From a virus, in the IMG/VR virus record IMGVR_UViG_3300013285_000002, positions 1-53,428 of that record: 53,428 nt of DNA; one strand, given 5' to 3'. The notes under the pieces are model-generated. The model was not told the origin of the DNA and did not search any database. It saw nothing but the letters and a program-made list of their open reading frames with translations. A program made the position numbers and the translations under genes. Positions 33,586-41,141 of this stretch are shown one piece after another. Each line of letters starts with the position of its first letter. Within the stretch, counting starts at the first letter, position 1.

Positions 33586-33726
33586 TTAAAAAATAATGCT
33601 AATGAGGTGGCATACGAATGCCAGTGGGACGATGATGAACATCACCACTAGCAACAGAAACATCATGGTTACAGCCATGAAAAAGCCAGCACTCAACATG
33701 AAGTCAAGCCAGCTTAAATGTTTCAT
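33586..33726 (-). CDS. 46-residue membrane protein
   Basis: The ATG shares a base with the upstream TAA (TAATG), which supports translation. The protein (MKHLSWLDFMLSAGFFMAVT...) has one or two hydrophobic spans across residues 8-45 and almost no charge. Between the 79-residue gene and the excisionase gene. Function unknown; small membrane proteins of lysogeny regions can act in superinfection exclusion. Confidence 0.65.
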   Translation of the reverse strand: MKHLSWLDFMLSAGFFMAVTMMFLLLVVMFIIVPLAFVCHLISIIF

Positions 33727-33965
33727 TACGCAGCGACCTTTGCTGGCTCGGTTTTGTCTTCGAACAGATCAATCGTTTCAGCATCAGAGCAGCTTTCAAT
33801 GGTGATGCCCTTACCTAGTGCAGCAACGAGTTCATGCTGACTAGCTACCTTGACGTTAATCAAACTACGGGCCACATGGCTCAATGCTTGGGCGCGGTGC
33901 GCGGCACTTACGAGACGCATCTCAACACCATGACCGACGAGATAAATACGATGATTGGGTTTCAT
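33726..33965 (-). CDS. Conserved-looking small phage protein
   Basis: A 79-residue protein with TTAGGAATTC before the ATG. RIYLVGHGVEMRLVSAAHRAQALSHVARSLINVKVAS is a pattern I associate with small phage proteins in lysogeny regions of Burkholderiales prophages; the C-terminus is acidic. Function unknown. Confidence 0.7.
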   Translation of the reverse strand: MKPNHRIYLVGHGVEMRLVSAAHRAQALSHVARSLINVKVASQHELVAALGKGITIESCSDAETIDLFEDKTEPAKVAA

Positions 33966-33980
33966 TTTGAATTCCTAAAA

Positions 33981-34181
33981 TTACAGTTGAGATTTTTTGT
34001 ACGGGACAACTTGAAGTTCTCCCTCGATGTAGTAGCCGCATCCCCGAAGGAAGCGCTCCATTACTTTGAGCGTTTGCTCGAATGAGTCTAGCCCCACTCG
34101 AACAGATACGCATTCACCAGTGGATCGAATGTTTGCCATCAACAGAAGGGTGTCCTGTGGCTCTTCGTGTTTGCAGGTCAT
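33981..34181 (-). CDS. Small hypothetical protein
   Basis: A 66-residue protein coupled to the MazG-like gene by ATGA. It has alternating beta/helix (LLLMANIRSTGECVSVRVGLD, EQTLKVMERFLRGCGYYIEGELQVV). No family recognised. Confidence 0.65.
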   Translation of the reverse strand: MTCKHEEPQDTLLLMANIRSTGECVSVRVGLDSFEQTLKVMERFLRGCGYYIEGELQVVPYKKSQL

Positions 34182-34624
34182 ATGAACTTCTTCAGGTTAG
34201 GGCCAACCCAGCCATCCGGCTTGCCGATCTTGCCACCAGCCAACAGAACGGGCTTGCCATCAACTAGCTTGCGCTCATTCGATGACATCACTTCTTCGTC
34301 AGCACTGACCTTATCGAAGCCAGCAAAGAACGCTACGCCATTGCCGGTCACTTCGGTATCACACAGTGCATCCAGTGCAGCCTCACGCAAGTGGATCGGG
34401 ATATGAATGTCCTGCTCCTTGCGCTTGAGCTTTCCGGCAAACCAATCAAGGTCAATGATGGTGCGCTTGAGCAGTTGGTTGTAGCCATCGCTATCTGTTC
34501 GTAAGGCTCCAAGGAACTCACAGAACTCTTCAATGTGACAGCCAATCTGAACAGACGCATTCTCAGGACTTGGTGTCTTACCGCAAGCAGCTAGCCAGTC
34601 CACAGTGCGCTGGTAGTTGGTCAT
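34178..34624 (-). CDS. MazG-like nucleotide pyrophosphohydrolase-type protein
   Basis: A 148-residue protein. HIEEFCEFLGALRTDSDG and REAALDALCDTEVTGNGVAFFAGFD resemble the acidic helices of the all-alpha NTP pyrophosphohydrolase (MazG/PRA-PH) fold, which hydrolyses NTPs to NMP and pyrophosphate. The C-terminus (GKIGKPDGWVGPNLKKFI) is as in phage members of this group. The ATG at 34624 is chosen because it overlaps the TGA of the upstream gene. It may adjust nucleotide or alarmone pools. Confidence 0.65.
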   Translation of the reverse strand: MTNYQRTVDWLAACGKTPSPENASVQIGCHIEEFCEFLGALRTDSDGYNQLLKRTIIDLDWFAGKLKRKEQDIHIPIHLREAALDALCDTEVTGNGVAFFAGFDKVSADEEVMSSNERKLVDGKPVLLAGGKIGKPDGWVGPNLKKFI

Positions 34625-34902
34625 GCTGGTACTCCAATTTTTGTCTCGGTGCGCATCTTCTCTTTGAGCAAGTAGCCTTCGAGTGCCCACAGTTTTTCGT
34701 AAGCATTGTCGTAAGCCATTTCCCTGCCAGTCTCAGCATCAAAGATTGCTGGGTCTACACAAGCAGACTCGCCCGTCACCATGAATCCGTTAATCATTTC
34801 AATCACGCAGATGGTCAGCGTTGTATCTTTGACTTGAATGAAATTCGCCGCCTTGATTCGTGCATCAATGCTTGCTGGCGTTACTTTGTTTTCTGTTGTC
34901 AT
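34621..34902 (-). CDS. Gp49/66-family phage protein
   Basis: A 93-residue protein. TTLTICVIEMINGFMVTGES then ACVDPAIFDAETGREMAYDNAYEKLW is the signature of the phage Gp49/Sf6 gp66 family, whose function is unknown. It is full length for the family. It is coupled by ATGA to the MazG-like gene. Confidence 0.85.
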   Translation of the reverse strand: MTTENKVTPASIDARIKAANFIQVKDTTLTICVIEMINGFMVTGESACVDPAIFDAETGREMAYDNAYEKLWALEGYLLKEKMRTETKIGVPA

Positions 34903-34905
34903 CTC

Positions 34906-35253
34906 TTATTCCATTCTGTTAGGCGTGGCTTTCACTACCCGTTGTTTTCTACCCGATGAACCAACTCGTCGCTCGCCCGTGTCGTAGATGTAACCCTTGC
35001 GAATCAGCGGTGCAAAGCGTGGAGTGAAACTGTTACTGCGTACCAATGGCAACGCCTTCTCAATGTCATCTGCCGTGCAACCGTTTTCGCATTTAGCGAT
35101 CACGTCATAAACAATCTGTTCCAACTCTGAGGCAGAGACTGAGGCCGCAGCCTCATGACTCGTATCAGGATCAGTGTTCCTTGCCATAGCTCTAGGAAGA
35201 GTCCCAAAGAGATTTGGGAAAAACCGATCAAGCAGTGTTCTGTTCAAGTTCAT
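34906..35253 (-). CDS. Winged-helix-like protein
   Basis: A 115-residue protein with TAGGAG 7 bp before the ATG. Residues 25-105 (NTDPDTSHEAAASVSASELEQIV, DDIEKALPLVRSNSFTPRFAPLIRKGYIYDTGER) have the helix-helix-wing pattern seen in small phage winged-helix proteins near recombination genes. It may bind DNA as part of the recombination set. Confidence 0.6.
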   Translation of the reverse strand: MNLNRTLLDRFFPNLFGTLPRAMARNTDPDTSHEAAASVSASELEQIVYDVIAKCENGCTADDIEKALPLVRSNSFTPRFAPLIRKGYIYDTGERRVGSSGRKQRVVKATPNRME

Positions 35254-35266
35254 GAGGTGCTCCTAA

Positions 35267-35575
35267 TCAAAAAGGAATGTCATCATCCATGTCGTCAAAG
35301 CCGCTGCCTCGTGGGGCTGGGGCTGGTGCTCGTGCTGGTGCTGCTGGTCGTGCGCCGCCACGTGCTGCTGGTGCTGCATCCTTTGGATCAAGGGCTAGCG
35401 AAAAGAACTTCTTACCTTCCATCTTCGAGCCATCTTTGCCAGTACGAATCCAAGCCTTCACCCAATACTCAACACCGGCAACAGTGATGAAGCCTGTGTA
35501 CTCTGGGTCTTTCTTGTCGGGACGCATCCGTTCATTCTTTGCGATCATCCCAGTGTTGTTGTTGTCGTATGCCAT
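35267..35575 (-). CDS. Single-stranded DNA-binding protein-like
   Basis: A 102-residue protein. The first 60 residues give a small beta-rich fold (GFITVAGVEYWVKAWIRTGK, KKFFSLALDP). An Ala/Pro/Arg/Gly linker follows, then an acidic tip GFDDMDDDIPF, like the tail with which bacterial SSB recruits partner proteins. It is smaller than standard SSB. Lying next to the exonuclease and annealing protein, it probably protects ssDNA in recombination. Confidence 0.75.
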   Translation of the reverse strand: MAYDNNNTGMIAKNERMRPDKKDPEYTGFITVAGVEYWVKAWIRTGKDGSKMEGKKFFSLALDPKDAAPAARGGARPAAPARAPAPAPRGSGFDDMDDDIPF

Positions 35576-35587
35576 TTGTTTACTACC

Positions 35588-36214
35588 TTAGTTAAGTTGA
35601 ATAATTCGCTCTGACAGAATGAGTTGGTCTGTCGGAGGGGGCTGCTGTTTCTTCTCTCTCGGTGGCTCGATCTGGGCGCAGCGCCATGTCCAGAAGTCTG
35701 CCAATCTCAGGTGTAACCAATCCCAATATTCATCGGAACGGGCCACCTGCCTGATACTCATTTTTTCGGGTGTCCACACAACAAAGTCGCACCACTTGCG
35801 ATCAGTGATTTGCATAACGCCTTGCACTTGCGCCATGTAGTAGGGCGGTATGTCGGGATAGATGACGCCGGAGAACGGGCACTTGATTTCTCCCACACCT
35901 TCATCCCCACAAAGAAAATCGGGTGAAGCTCCAAGCCAAGCCAGCGTCGGGTGCGGTACGAAGCCCACCAGATCGACGACCACAGATTCAGAAACCTGAT
36001 ACGCAGATACCGCATCACTCTCATGTTCTTCTCCCCACATGGTTGCTGGATTGCCTTCGAATACTTCTAGCCCCATCTGCCGACGCCACAGTTGCTGACG
36101 TGATCCGGGGCCAAGACCAGCCGCCTGTCCAAACGAGGATGCGGTCAGCTTGCCTTCGCGTGCCTTGAACCACTCATCTGTTTTTTGATGAGGGTTGTGA
36201 TTGACTTCGGTCAT
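35588..36214 (-). CDS. YqaJ/lambda-exonuclease-type recombination exonuclease
   Basis: A 208-residue nuclease. GKLTASSFGQAAGLGPGSRQQLWRRQMG is the typical opening, with a glutamate in WGEEHESDAV, then Asp99 (GASPDF) and Glu109-x-Lys111 (GEIKCPF), which make the PD-(D/E)xK metal site. YYMAQVQGVMQIT is the usual following helix. It digests 5' ends of double-stranded DNA to expose single strands for the annealing protein, to which it is coupled by ATGA. Confidence 0.92.
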   Translation of the reverse strand: MTEVNHNPHQKTDEWFKAREGKLTASSFGQAAGLGPGSRQQLWRRQMGLEVFEGNPATMWGEEHESDAVSAYQVSESVVVDLVGFVPHPTLAWLGASPDFLCGDEGVGEIKCPFSGVIYPDIPPYYMAQVQGVMQITDRKWCDFVVWTPEKMSIRQVARSDEYWDWLHLRLADFWTWRCAQIEPPREKKQQPPPTDQLILSERIIQLN

Positions 36215-36960
36215 TTCAGTGACGCGGCAAGTGCTTGGGAATATTCTTTGGTGGCTTCTTGCAATGGCTTGCTTAGTGCAGCAAAGACAGTTCGAAGCTG
36301 TTCAACAGATGCGCATGTAGACAGATTTGTTTTTGCTGTCACCAGATCAGCGGCTGCAACCTTCGGAATGATTTCACTCTTGTCTTTGGTTTTCTCTGCC
36401 GCAGCCTTGGCATCGTTGACATACTTGTTGTCATCGAATAGTCCAAGGTACACGTCAGCGGAGAAGCCCAGCATGGAGAGTGCCTTGCCGATTGCGTCTG
36501 TCAGTGATTTCTTCGGAGCTTCTTCGTCAGTGAAGTAGCCACGCTTGTTCTGGCCGACAAATGTTGTCTGACCGAAGTGCTCGACCGTGCCGGTGTTGCC
36601 ATCGGAAGGATAGTGAAGCTTGATGCGAACGTAGTGAATCTGTTCATGGCCGATGACTTTGTTCTCGATTGACTTCTTGGTAACAGAGACAACGCCGTCA
36701 GCATTGATGGAGTACTCCTCGTTGTAGTCCTCAACCACCAGAGGTTGACCCTGCAAGAGTCCTTGTTCAACAATCTCGACGCACCACTTGTCACCCATTG
36801 GCCCCCACATTTCAGTGGCCTTGTGGATTTGGTACGTGTGGTTGATTGCTGTGCCGGAGAAACCGCCGCCGCGTTGAAAGCTCTTGGTGTATGTCGGGTC
36901 TGTCTTGCACGTCTTGTCCCAGACGGCGAGGGTGTTAACTACTGGTGCTGCTTGTGTCAT
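36211..36960 (-). CDS. Single-strand annealing recombinase (Rad52/Erf-like)
   Basis: A 249-residue protein. The ATG at 36960 has GGAG 8 bp before it; an ATG six codons earlier does not. The core (FSGTAINHTYQIHKATEMWG, HEQIHYVRIKLHYP, then EAPKKSLTDAIGKALSMLGFSADVYLGLF) matches phage annealing proteins of the Rad52-like group. The C-terminal 50 residues form an Ala-rich helical tail. With the exonuclease and SSB-like protein it makes a complete phage recombination set, useful for circularising or recombining phage DNA. Confidence 0.8.
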   Translation of the reverse strand: MTQAAPVVNTLAVWDKTCKTDPTYTKSFQRGGGFSGTAINHTYQIHKATEMWGPMGDKWCVEIVEQGLLQGQPLVVEDYNEEYSINADGVVSVTKKSIENKVIGHEQIHYVRIKLHYPSDGNTGTVEHFGQTTFVGQNKRGYFTDEEAPKKSLTDAIGKALSMLGFSADVYLGLFDDNKYVNDAKAAAEKTKDKSEIIPKVAAADLVTAKTNLSTCASVEQLRTVFAALSKPLQEATKEYSQALAASLK

Positions 36961-36974
36961 TCGTGTACTCCAGA

Positions 36975-36996
36975 ACAAACAAGTGATTTTGTTTGT
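36975..36996. promoter_or_regulatory. Inverted repeat near the recombination-operon start
   Basis: ACAAAC and GTTTGT, 6-bp perfect arms 10 bp apart, lie just downstream of the expected start of the leftward transcript. It may be an operator or an mRNA hairpin before the ribosome binding site. Confidence 0.45.
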
Positions 36997-37004
36997 GAGT
37001 CTGG

Positions 37005-37033
37005 ATTATGACCACCGTCTTGTAGCTTGTAAA
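37005..37033 (-). promoter_or_regulatory. Leftward promoter of the recombination/integration operon
   Basis: TTTACA (37033-37028) and CATAAT (37010-37005) with exactly 17 bp between on the minus strand; each matches five of six consensus bases. It drives the annealing protein and downstream genes to int. Confidence 0.65.
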
Positions 37034-37153
37034 GGCTTTATGTGTAATGACCTACCGTTTAACAAGGTTATGTGTGGATTAGTTATCCTTGGTGCAGGTC
37101 TGTAGCGGCTTGCAGGCTTTAGAGTGACGAGCTACGCCTCGCCAGTTCCCATG

Positions 37154-37795
37154 CTACTTCGGTGTGCGATAGCTCCTATGCTCAACCATGACGCCAATGA
37201 CCTTCACATCTCCATCTGTAGATCGAATGATGGGCCAGTCGCTGTTGTTGGGCACAAGTTCAAAGCTTGAGCTTGTCGTCTGCCGGTATTTTCGAAACGC
37301 CACCACTCCATCAACACTTACTGCTACGTAGTCTCCGGGTTGCGGCATCAAGCAAAGGTCGATGACAACCTTATCGTGTTCCTTAAACAAGGGCATCATG
37401 CTTTCCCCTTGAAGCTCTATTGCAAAAGCTCCTTCTCCAATTTTTATGTCCGTCATCAATGCCTCTTTCAATTCACTCTTGCCGCCAGCGTTGATATGAG
37501 GAATCACATCTTGTGGTGCTAGCAGCGCCAAGCGCGTTACGGTTACATCTATACCGCCTAGATCAATCTTGACCATTGGATCAAGTCGATCACCTTCTCC
37601 GGATTGAAGCCAAAGCGGATTGACTCCAAGAATCTGTGAAATTTTTACTGAGTACCGGGATGTTGCAGCCGGTGATTCTGGTGAACAGATGTAGCTAATC
37701 GTCTGCTGCTTCACGCCAACAAGACGGGCTAACTCAGACTGAGTGATATTTTTTTCTTCGAGGACTCTGCGAATCCTTGCGCCTAGATGTGACAT
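37154..37795 (-). CDS. CI-type repressor (HTH + S24 self-cleaving domain)
   Basis: A 213-residue repressor. Helix-turn-helix at residues 18-40 (TQSELARLVGVKQQTISYI). The C-terminal S24 domain has the catalytic Ser132 (LQGESMMPLF) and Lys169 (VVAFRKYRQ), with a likely Ala-Gly cleavage site at 103-104 (INAGGKS). RecA-stimulated self-cleavage after DNA damage would induce the prophage. The ATG at 37795 (MSHLGARI) gives the normal N-terminus; a longer frame upstream lacks support. It is controlled by the promoter at 37860-37888, which overlaps its own probable operator. Confidence 0.93.
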   Translation of the reverse strand: MSHLGARIRRVLEEKNITQSELARLVGVKQQTISYICSPESPAATSRYSVKISQILGVNPLWLQSGEGDRLDPMVKIDLGGIDVTVTRLALLAPQDVIPHINAGGKSELKEALMTDIKIGEGAFAIELQGESMMPLFKEHDKVVIDLCLMPQPGDYVAVSVDGVVAFRKYRQTTSSSFELVPNNSDWPIIRSTDGDVKVIGVMVEHRSYRTPK

Positions 37796-37859
37796 TCCGC
37801 TCTCCAAATTGTGTACAAGTTTGCTACTTCCCACACATACATCTGTTTAATGTAACCAA

Positions 37860-37888
37860 ATAGTACAACACGCTTGTTACCGTGTCAA
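37860..37888 (-). promoter_or_regulatory. Repressor gene promoter
   Basis: On the minus strand TTGACA (37888-37883) and TACTAT (37865-37860) are 17 bp apart. The first is perfect and the second matches five of six. Start is expected about 60 bp before the repressor ATG. Confidence 0.75.
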
Positions 37889-37889
37889 G
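37873..37889. promoter_or_regulatory. Candidate repressor operator, copy 2
   Basis: CTTGTTACCGTGTCAAG, a near-palindrome covering the -35 box of the repressor promoter, is 15 of 17 identical to 798-814. Other palindromes nearby, TTGTGTACAA (37809-37818) and TTGTGGACACAA (37954-37965), could be further operators with diverged sequence. Confidence 0.55.
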
Positions 37890-37943
37890 AAATCATGAGC
37901 CGCACTAAGCCGCATTACCCGACAAATAAACAAGGATATTTGA

Positions 37944-37972
37944 TTGACACGGCTTGTGGACACAACGACACT
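37944..37972 (+). promoter_or_regulatory. Possible rightward early promoter
   Basis: TTGACA at 37944-37949 is perfect; GACACT at 37967-37972, 17 bp on, is a weak -10. The palindrome TTGTGGACACAA lies in the spacer. TTGACACGG is shared letter for letter with the repressor promoter on the other strand. It would drive the replication genes. Confidence 0.45.
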
Positions 37973-37987
37973 TGTGACGCTGGATAG

Positions 37988-38008
37988 GTTCTCGGTCGCT
38001 CTGAGAAC
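37988..38008 (+). other. Leader hairpin of the rightward early transcript
   Basis: GTTCTC pairs with GAGAAC around a 9-base loop, near the expected transcript start. A second small hairpin (CCCC-TTT-GGGG at about 38052) follows. They may act as an attenuator or antitermination site. Confidence 0.35.
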
Positions 38009-38157
38009 TGAACGGGGTGAGCTTTTTAGTTCCTTTCGTAGCCCCTTCCAGCCCCTTTGGGGTTTCACGCAGAGGACGCAATGGAAGAAGGAACCATGAC
38101 TTACCAAACTTTGTTGGCTTGGGGAACAAGCCGACTGTCTCAGATGGTGATTGCAGT

Positions 38158-38913
38158 ATGAGCAAGTCACCCGCATTCCAGTTCTATGCCGCTGAGTTCC
38201 TAGCTGATGAGAACGTGGTGATGATGACCAACCAAGAAATAGGTTGCTACATCAAACTCATGTGCTACTGCTGGCGCGAAGGCTCAATCCCATCTGACGT
38301 TTCCAAGATAGCTAAGCTGTGTGGTGAGGATAGCTCAGCTATGGCTCAGCTATGGCTCAGCGTAAGCACTTGCTTTAGCTTAGCTGAAGCAGCACCCGAC
38401 AGACTTGTTCACAAGAGACTTGAAAAAGAGAGAGAGAAGCAAAAAAGCTATAGTCTTGAGCGGTCTGCATCTGGGAAAAAGGGAGCAGAAGCCAAGCGGA
38501 ATGCGGCTTCCAAGGGTTCTAGCTCAGCTACTAGCTCAGCTTCAGCTAAGCATATAGCTATTGACAGCTCTTCATCTTCATCTTCATCTTCATCTTCTAT
38601 AGTTAAGACACTACTTACACAACCTCCGGTTGCTGTGTTGTCTGGCATGGAATCGGATGGGTTCGATACCTTCTGGTCAACATGGCCCCAAAGCCAACGC
38701 AAGGTGGGTAAGGTCAGCGTTCAGGCCAAGTGGAAAAAGCTTAGACTTTTCTCCATTGCCAAACAGATCACTGACCATGTGAAGCTGATGAAGGAATCGA
38801 AGCAATGGAAAGACGGCTATGAACCAGCCCCTCTGACCTACATCAATCAACGCCGATGGGAAGATGGCAACGAGCAATCTCCTGATGACCAACAGTTTGC
38901 AGGAGTGATGTGA
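38158..38913 (+). CDS. DUF1376-type replication protein
   Basis: A 251-residue protein. PAFQFYAAEFLADENVVMMT followed by NQEIGCYIKLMCYCWREGSIP is the DUF1376 signature of phage replication initiators or helicase loaders. A charged helix (EKEREKQKSYSLERSASGKKG) and a run of 11 serines (encoded by TTCATC units, 38571-38594) form a linker to a C-terminal domain (GFDTFWSTWPQSQRKVGK, APLTYINQRRWEDG) as in DnaT/replisome organisers. The ATG at 38158 is chosen by the family's start; a longer frame begins at 38017. It likely binds the origin, which may lie in its own gene, and loads the helicase two genes downstream. Confidence 0.8.
   Translation: MSKSPAFQFYAAEFLADENVVMMTNQEIGCYIKLMCYCWREGSIPSDVSKIAKLCGEDSSAMAQLWLSVSTCFSLAEAAPDRLVHKRLEKEREKQKSYSLERSASGKKGAEAKRNAASKGSSSATSSASAKHIAIDSSSSSSSSSSSIVKTLLTQPPVAVLSGMESDGFDTFWSTWPQSQRKVGKVSVQAKWKKLRLFSIAKQITDHVKLMKESKQWKDGYEPAPLTYINQRRWEDGNEQSPDDQQFAGVM
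38330..38395. repeat. AGCTNAGCT repeat cluster 1 (candidate origin iterons)
   Basis: TAGCTCAGCTATGGCTCAGC continues with another TATGGCTCAGCG, then TTAGCTTAGCTGAAGC. At least four near-copies of the self-complementary AGCTNAGCT lie within 66 bp inside the replication gene. Placement resembles the lambda origin in gene O. Confidence 0.5.
38520..38560. repeat. AGCTNAGCT repeat cluster 2
   Basis: Two TAGCTCAGCT copies and a TCAGCTAAGC lie in 41 bp, 160 bp downstream of cluster 1 and just before the (TTCATC)4 tract. The encoded protein part is low-complexity Ser/Ala, so the DNA rather than the protein may be under selection. Confidence 0.5.
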
Positions 38914-39389
38914 TGACCAAGATCATGTTGCCGCAAGCACGGCCCATCTGGAACATGCGACTGTCCGGCAAGAAGCCGAACACTTTGGTCTTTGTCAGTC
39001 TGATAGGTGGACTGAACGTAGACCCTACCGTTTCAATACCCCCCGAGGTTCAACCAGAACGATGCGAGTGGCGTTGGACGGCTGATCTTGGTATCACCCT
39101 AGTCTTCAATGACTCCACGAGCAAGGCTAGGGTTTGGCAAGCATGTCAATCCATCCTTCGCAATGCACCGAACGGCGGCTACACCAAGTTCAGTAAGCAC
39201 CTTGGGTTCCTTTGGATGTGGAACACGAGCAGCCAGATCGCAACCCTGATGAGCTGGTGGCGCGGCATTGATGCCATTCCAGAGTTCGACATTGAAAAAA
39301 TCCCAGAAGAATTTACAACAAGCTCCGTCAGCAGGTGGGATAGGAATCTGTTCGTGGGCGTAGAAGCAATATCAGGAGCGGCAGCATGA
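38913..39389 (+). CDS. Hypothetical early protein
   Basis: A 158-residue protein; the ATG at 38913 has AGGAG 7 bp before it and overlaps the preceding stop region. Trp-rich segments (CEWRWTADLGITLVF, GFLWMWNTSSQIATLMSWWRG) suggest a compact globular fold. It is coupled by ATGA to the helicase gene. I do not recognise it; a replication accessory role fits the place. Confidence 0.65.
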   Translation: MTKIMLPQARPIWNMRLSGKKPNTLVFVSLIGGLNVDPTVSIPPEVQPERCEWRWTADLGITLVFNDSTSKARVWQACQSILRNAPNGGYTKFSKHLGFLWMWNTSSQIATLMSWWRGIDAIPEFDIEKIPEEFTTSSVSRWDRNLFVGVEAISGAAA

Positions 39390-40345
39390 GTACCTTTCAA
39401 GACCTGACCTTATCGGATGACAGTATTGACTTTCGGGAATTGGCCGCCGAGCCAGCAGACATTGAGCGCCTTGTATCACCAGACAGTTTCCGCGAAGAGA
39501 CGATTGATTACCTGACCGGCGACGGCGCTATGTACGGGGCAACACTGCCTTGGCACGATACGCACGAGAACCTACGCTTCAGACCGGGAGAGGTCAGCTT
39601 GTGGATGGGCATGAACGGACACGGCAAGAGTCTCATCACGAGTCAGGTGTTCCTTGACTTTATGCACCAAGGCCAAAAGGTCTGCATTGCCAGCTTTGAA
39701 ATGAAACCCAAGGCAACCTTGGCCCGGATGGTTCGTCAGGGTGGCATGACTTCAAGCCCGTCCATCCCATTCATTCACGGGTTCATAGATCACTCTGTTG
39801 GAAAACTGTTGCTGTACGACAAGCAGGGTAACGTCGATCCAGAGAACTTGCTGTCGATCATTCGCTACGCTGCACGCAAGCATGGCATTACGCAGTTCGT
39901 AGTTGACTCTTTGATGAAGTGCGTGAAGGGTGAGGATGACTACAACGGACAGAAGGATTTCGTCAGTAGTCTTTGCTCTATCGCGCAAGACCTGAACATT
40001 CACATTCACTTGGTTCATCACAGTCGTAAGCTCGCTGATGAAAGCCAGATGCCGGGGAAGTACGACTCCAAAGGTTCAGGGGCAATCGTCGATCAGGTAG
40101 ATCAGTGCTTCATTGTTTGGAGAAACAAAAAGAAGGAAGAGGCTATCCGCGCTGGAACAGATCACGACTCAACTAAGTTTGATGCGATCTTGAAGTGCGA
40201 TAAGAACCGACATGGCGAGTGGGAGGGGATGATTGGACTGTACTTCTCGCAAGGCCCATTGCATTACGCACGTCAGCAAGGAATTGTTGGTAACGGATAC
40301 GACTACAAACCCTACGTCAAGAGCTTGCAAGAGGTGGCGATATGA
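39386..40345 (+). CDS. DnaB-like replicative helicase (no primase part)
   Basis: A 319-residue RecA-fold helicase. Walker A GMNGHGKS at 75-82, Walker B-like QFVVDSLM near 173, HLVHHSRKLADE (motif H3-like), and a sensor region DQVDQCFIVWRNKKK. It lacks the N-terminal domain of full DnaB and any zinc or primase domain, resembling the helicase half of T7 gp4/Twinkle. It unwinds DNA at the fork and relies on host primase and polymerase, as no DNA polymerase gene is seen here. Confidence 0.88.
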   Translation: MSTFQDLTLSDDSIDFRELAAEPADIERLVSPDSFREETIDYLTGDGAMYGATLPWHDTHENLRFRPGEVSLWMGMNGHGKSLITSQVFLDFMHQGQKVCIASFEMKPKATLARMVRQGGMTSSPSIPFIHGFIDHSVGKLLLYDKQGNVDPENLLSIIRYAARKHGITQFVVDSLMKCVKGEDDYNGQKDFVSSLCSIAQDLNIHIHLVHHSRKLADESQMPGKYDSKGSGAIVDQVDQCFIVWRNKKKEEAIRAGTDHDSTKFDAILKCDKNRHGEWEGMIGLYFSQGPLHYARQQGIVGNGYDYKPYVKSLQEVAI

Positions 40346-40890
40346 GTACTCAATGGAATATGAACGCAACCTCAACTCTTGAGGTGGCAAAAGAAATTAG
40401 CATTGCCGCCTATCAAGGTGTCGAGGTTTACATCACAGAGAATCCAGTCAACTTCACTCAAAGAGTAGTTGCAAGGATTGGGGATAGGGTTGTGCAAGTA
40501 GAGCTTAATAACTTTGGTATTGGAAATAATGAAGATGTAATCCACGCCATACGCAAATGCACCAAAGAAGTTTTGATGGACTCAAAAGATCAGCCACGAA
40601 TTAACATCCTTGAGGCTGAACTCAAAAAGTACAAAGAGGTTGTCAAGAAGATGGCCTATGACGCAGAGATGGGCGCAGTCAATGTATATGTCGCAGACCC
40701 AAGGCTCGCAAGGACTCATGCACTTGTGCAAGCAGCAGAGATTTTGATGGAGCACGGAACCATTCACAGTCATGAAGAGTTGTTGGGTGTGATTGATGAA
40801 ATTGCAGGGCTACAACCAAGTGAACAGTTCAAGTCCGAGGAAGCACGCAGGCGCATGGACTTCATCATGGCAAAAGGAATGAAGCTATGA
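40342..40890 (+). CDS. Hypothetical early protein
   Basis: A 182-residue protein coupled on both sides by ATGA. A beta-rich first third (GVEVYITENPVNFTQRVVARIGDRVVQVEL), a coiled-coil middle (ILEAELKKYKEVVKKMAYDAE) and a helical end (LVQAAEILMEHG, SEEARRRMDFIMAKGMKL). Not recognised. Confidence 0.65.
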   Translation: MSTQWNMNATSTLEVAKEISIAAYQGVEVYITENPVNFTQRVVARIGDRVVQVELNNFGIGNNEDVIHAIRKCTKEVLMDSKDQPRINILEAELKKYKEVVKKMAYDAEMGAVNVYVADPRLARTHALVQAAEILMEHGTIHSHEELLGVIDEIAGLQPSEQFKSEEARRRMDFIMAKGMKL

Positions 40891-41141
40891 CTCTCGCTGC
40901 TTATCGACAACAGAAGTTCGACGAAGAGAAAAAGAAGAACAGGGATGCAGCGCCCAACTTAGCTGCACTTGTTGATGAAATAAGAGAACAGTTTCCCGGA
41001 GCTAAGTTGATCTGGGGAAAAGATGAGGTGACAGGAGTTGAGATAGGAACCAAAGAGGTTGTTGACGAAAGCAAAGTCTTCACCATCCCGCATGACTATT
41101 ACCCATGCCGTCCGGTAATTATTAAAGGAAGAAAGAAATGA
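40887..41141 (+). CDS. Small hypothetical early protein
   Basis: An 84-residue protein with a charged helical start (YRQQKFDEEKKKNRDAAPN) and a beta-rich end (KLIWGKDEVTGVEIGTKEVV, PCRPVIIKGRKK). Coupled by ATGA on both sides. Not recognised. Confidence 0.65.
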   Translation: MTLAAYRQQKFDEEKKKNRDAAPNLAALVDEIREQFPGAKLIWGKDEVTGVEIGTKEVVDESKVFTIPHDYYPCRPVIIKGRKK

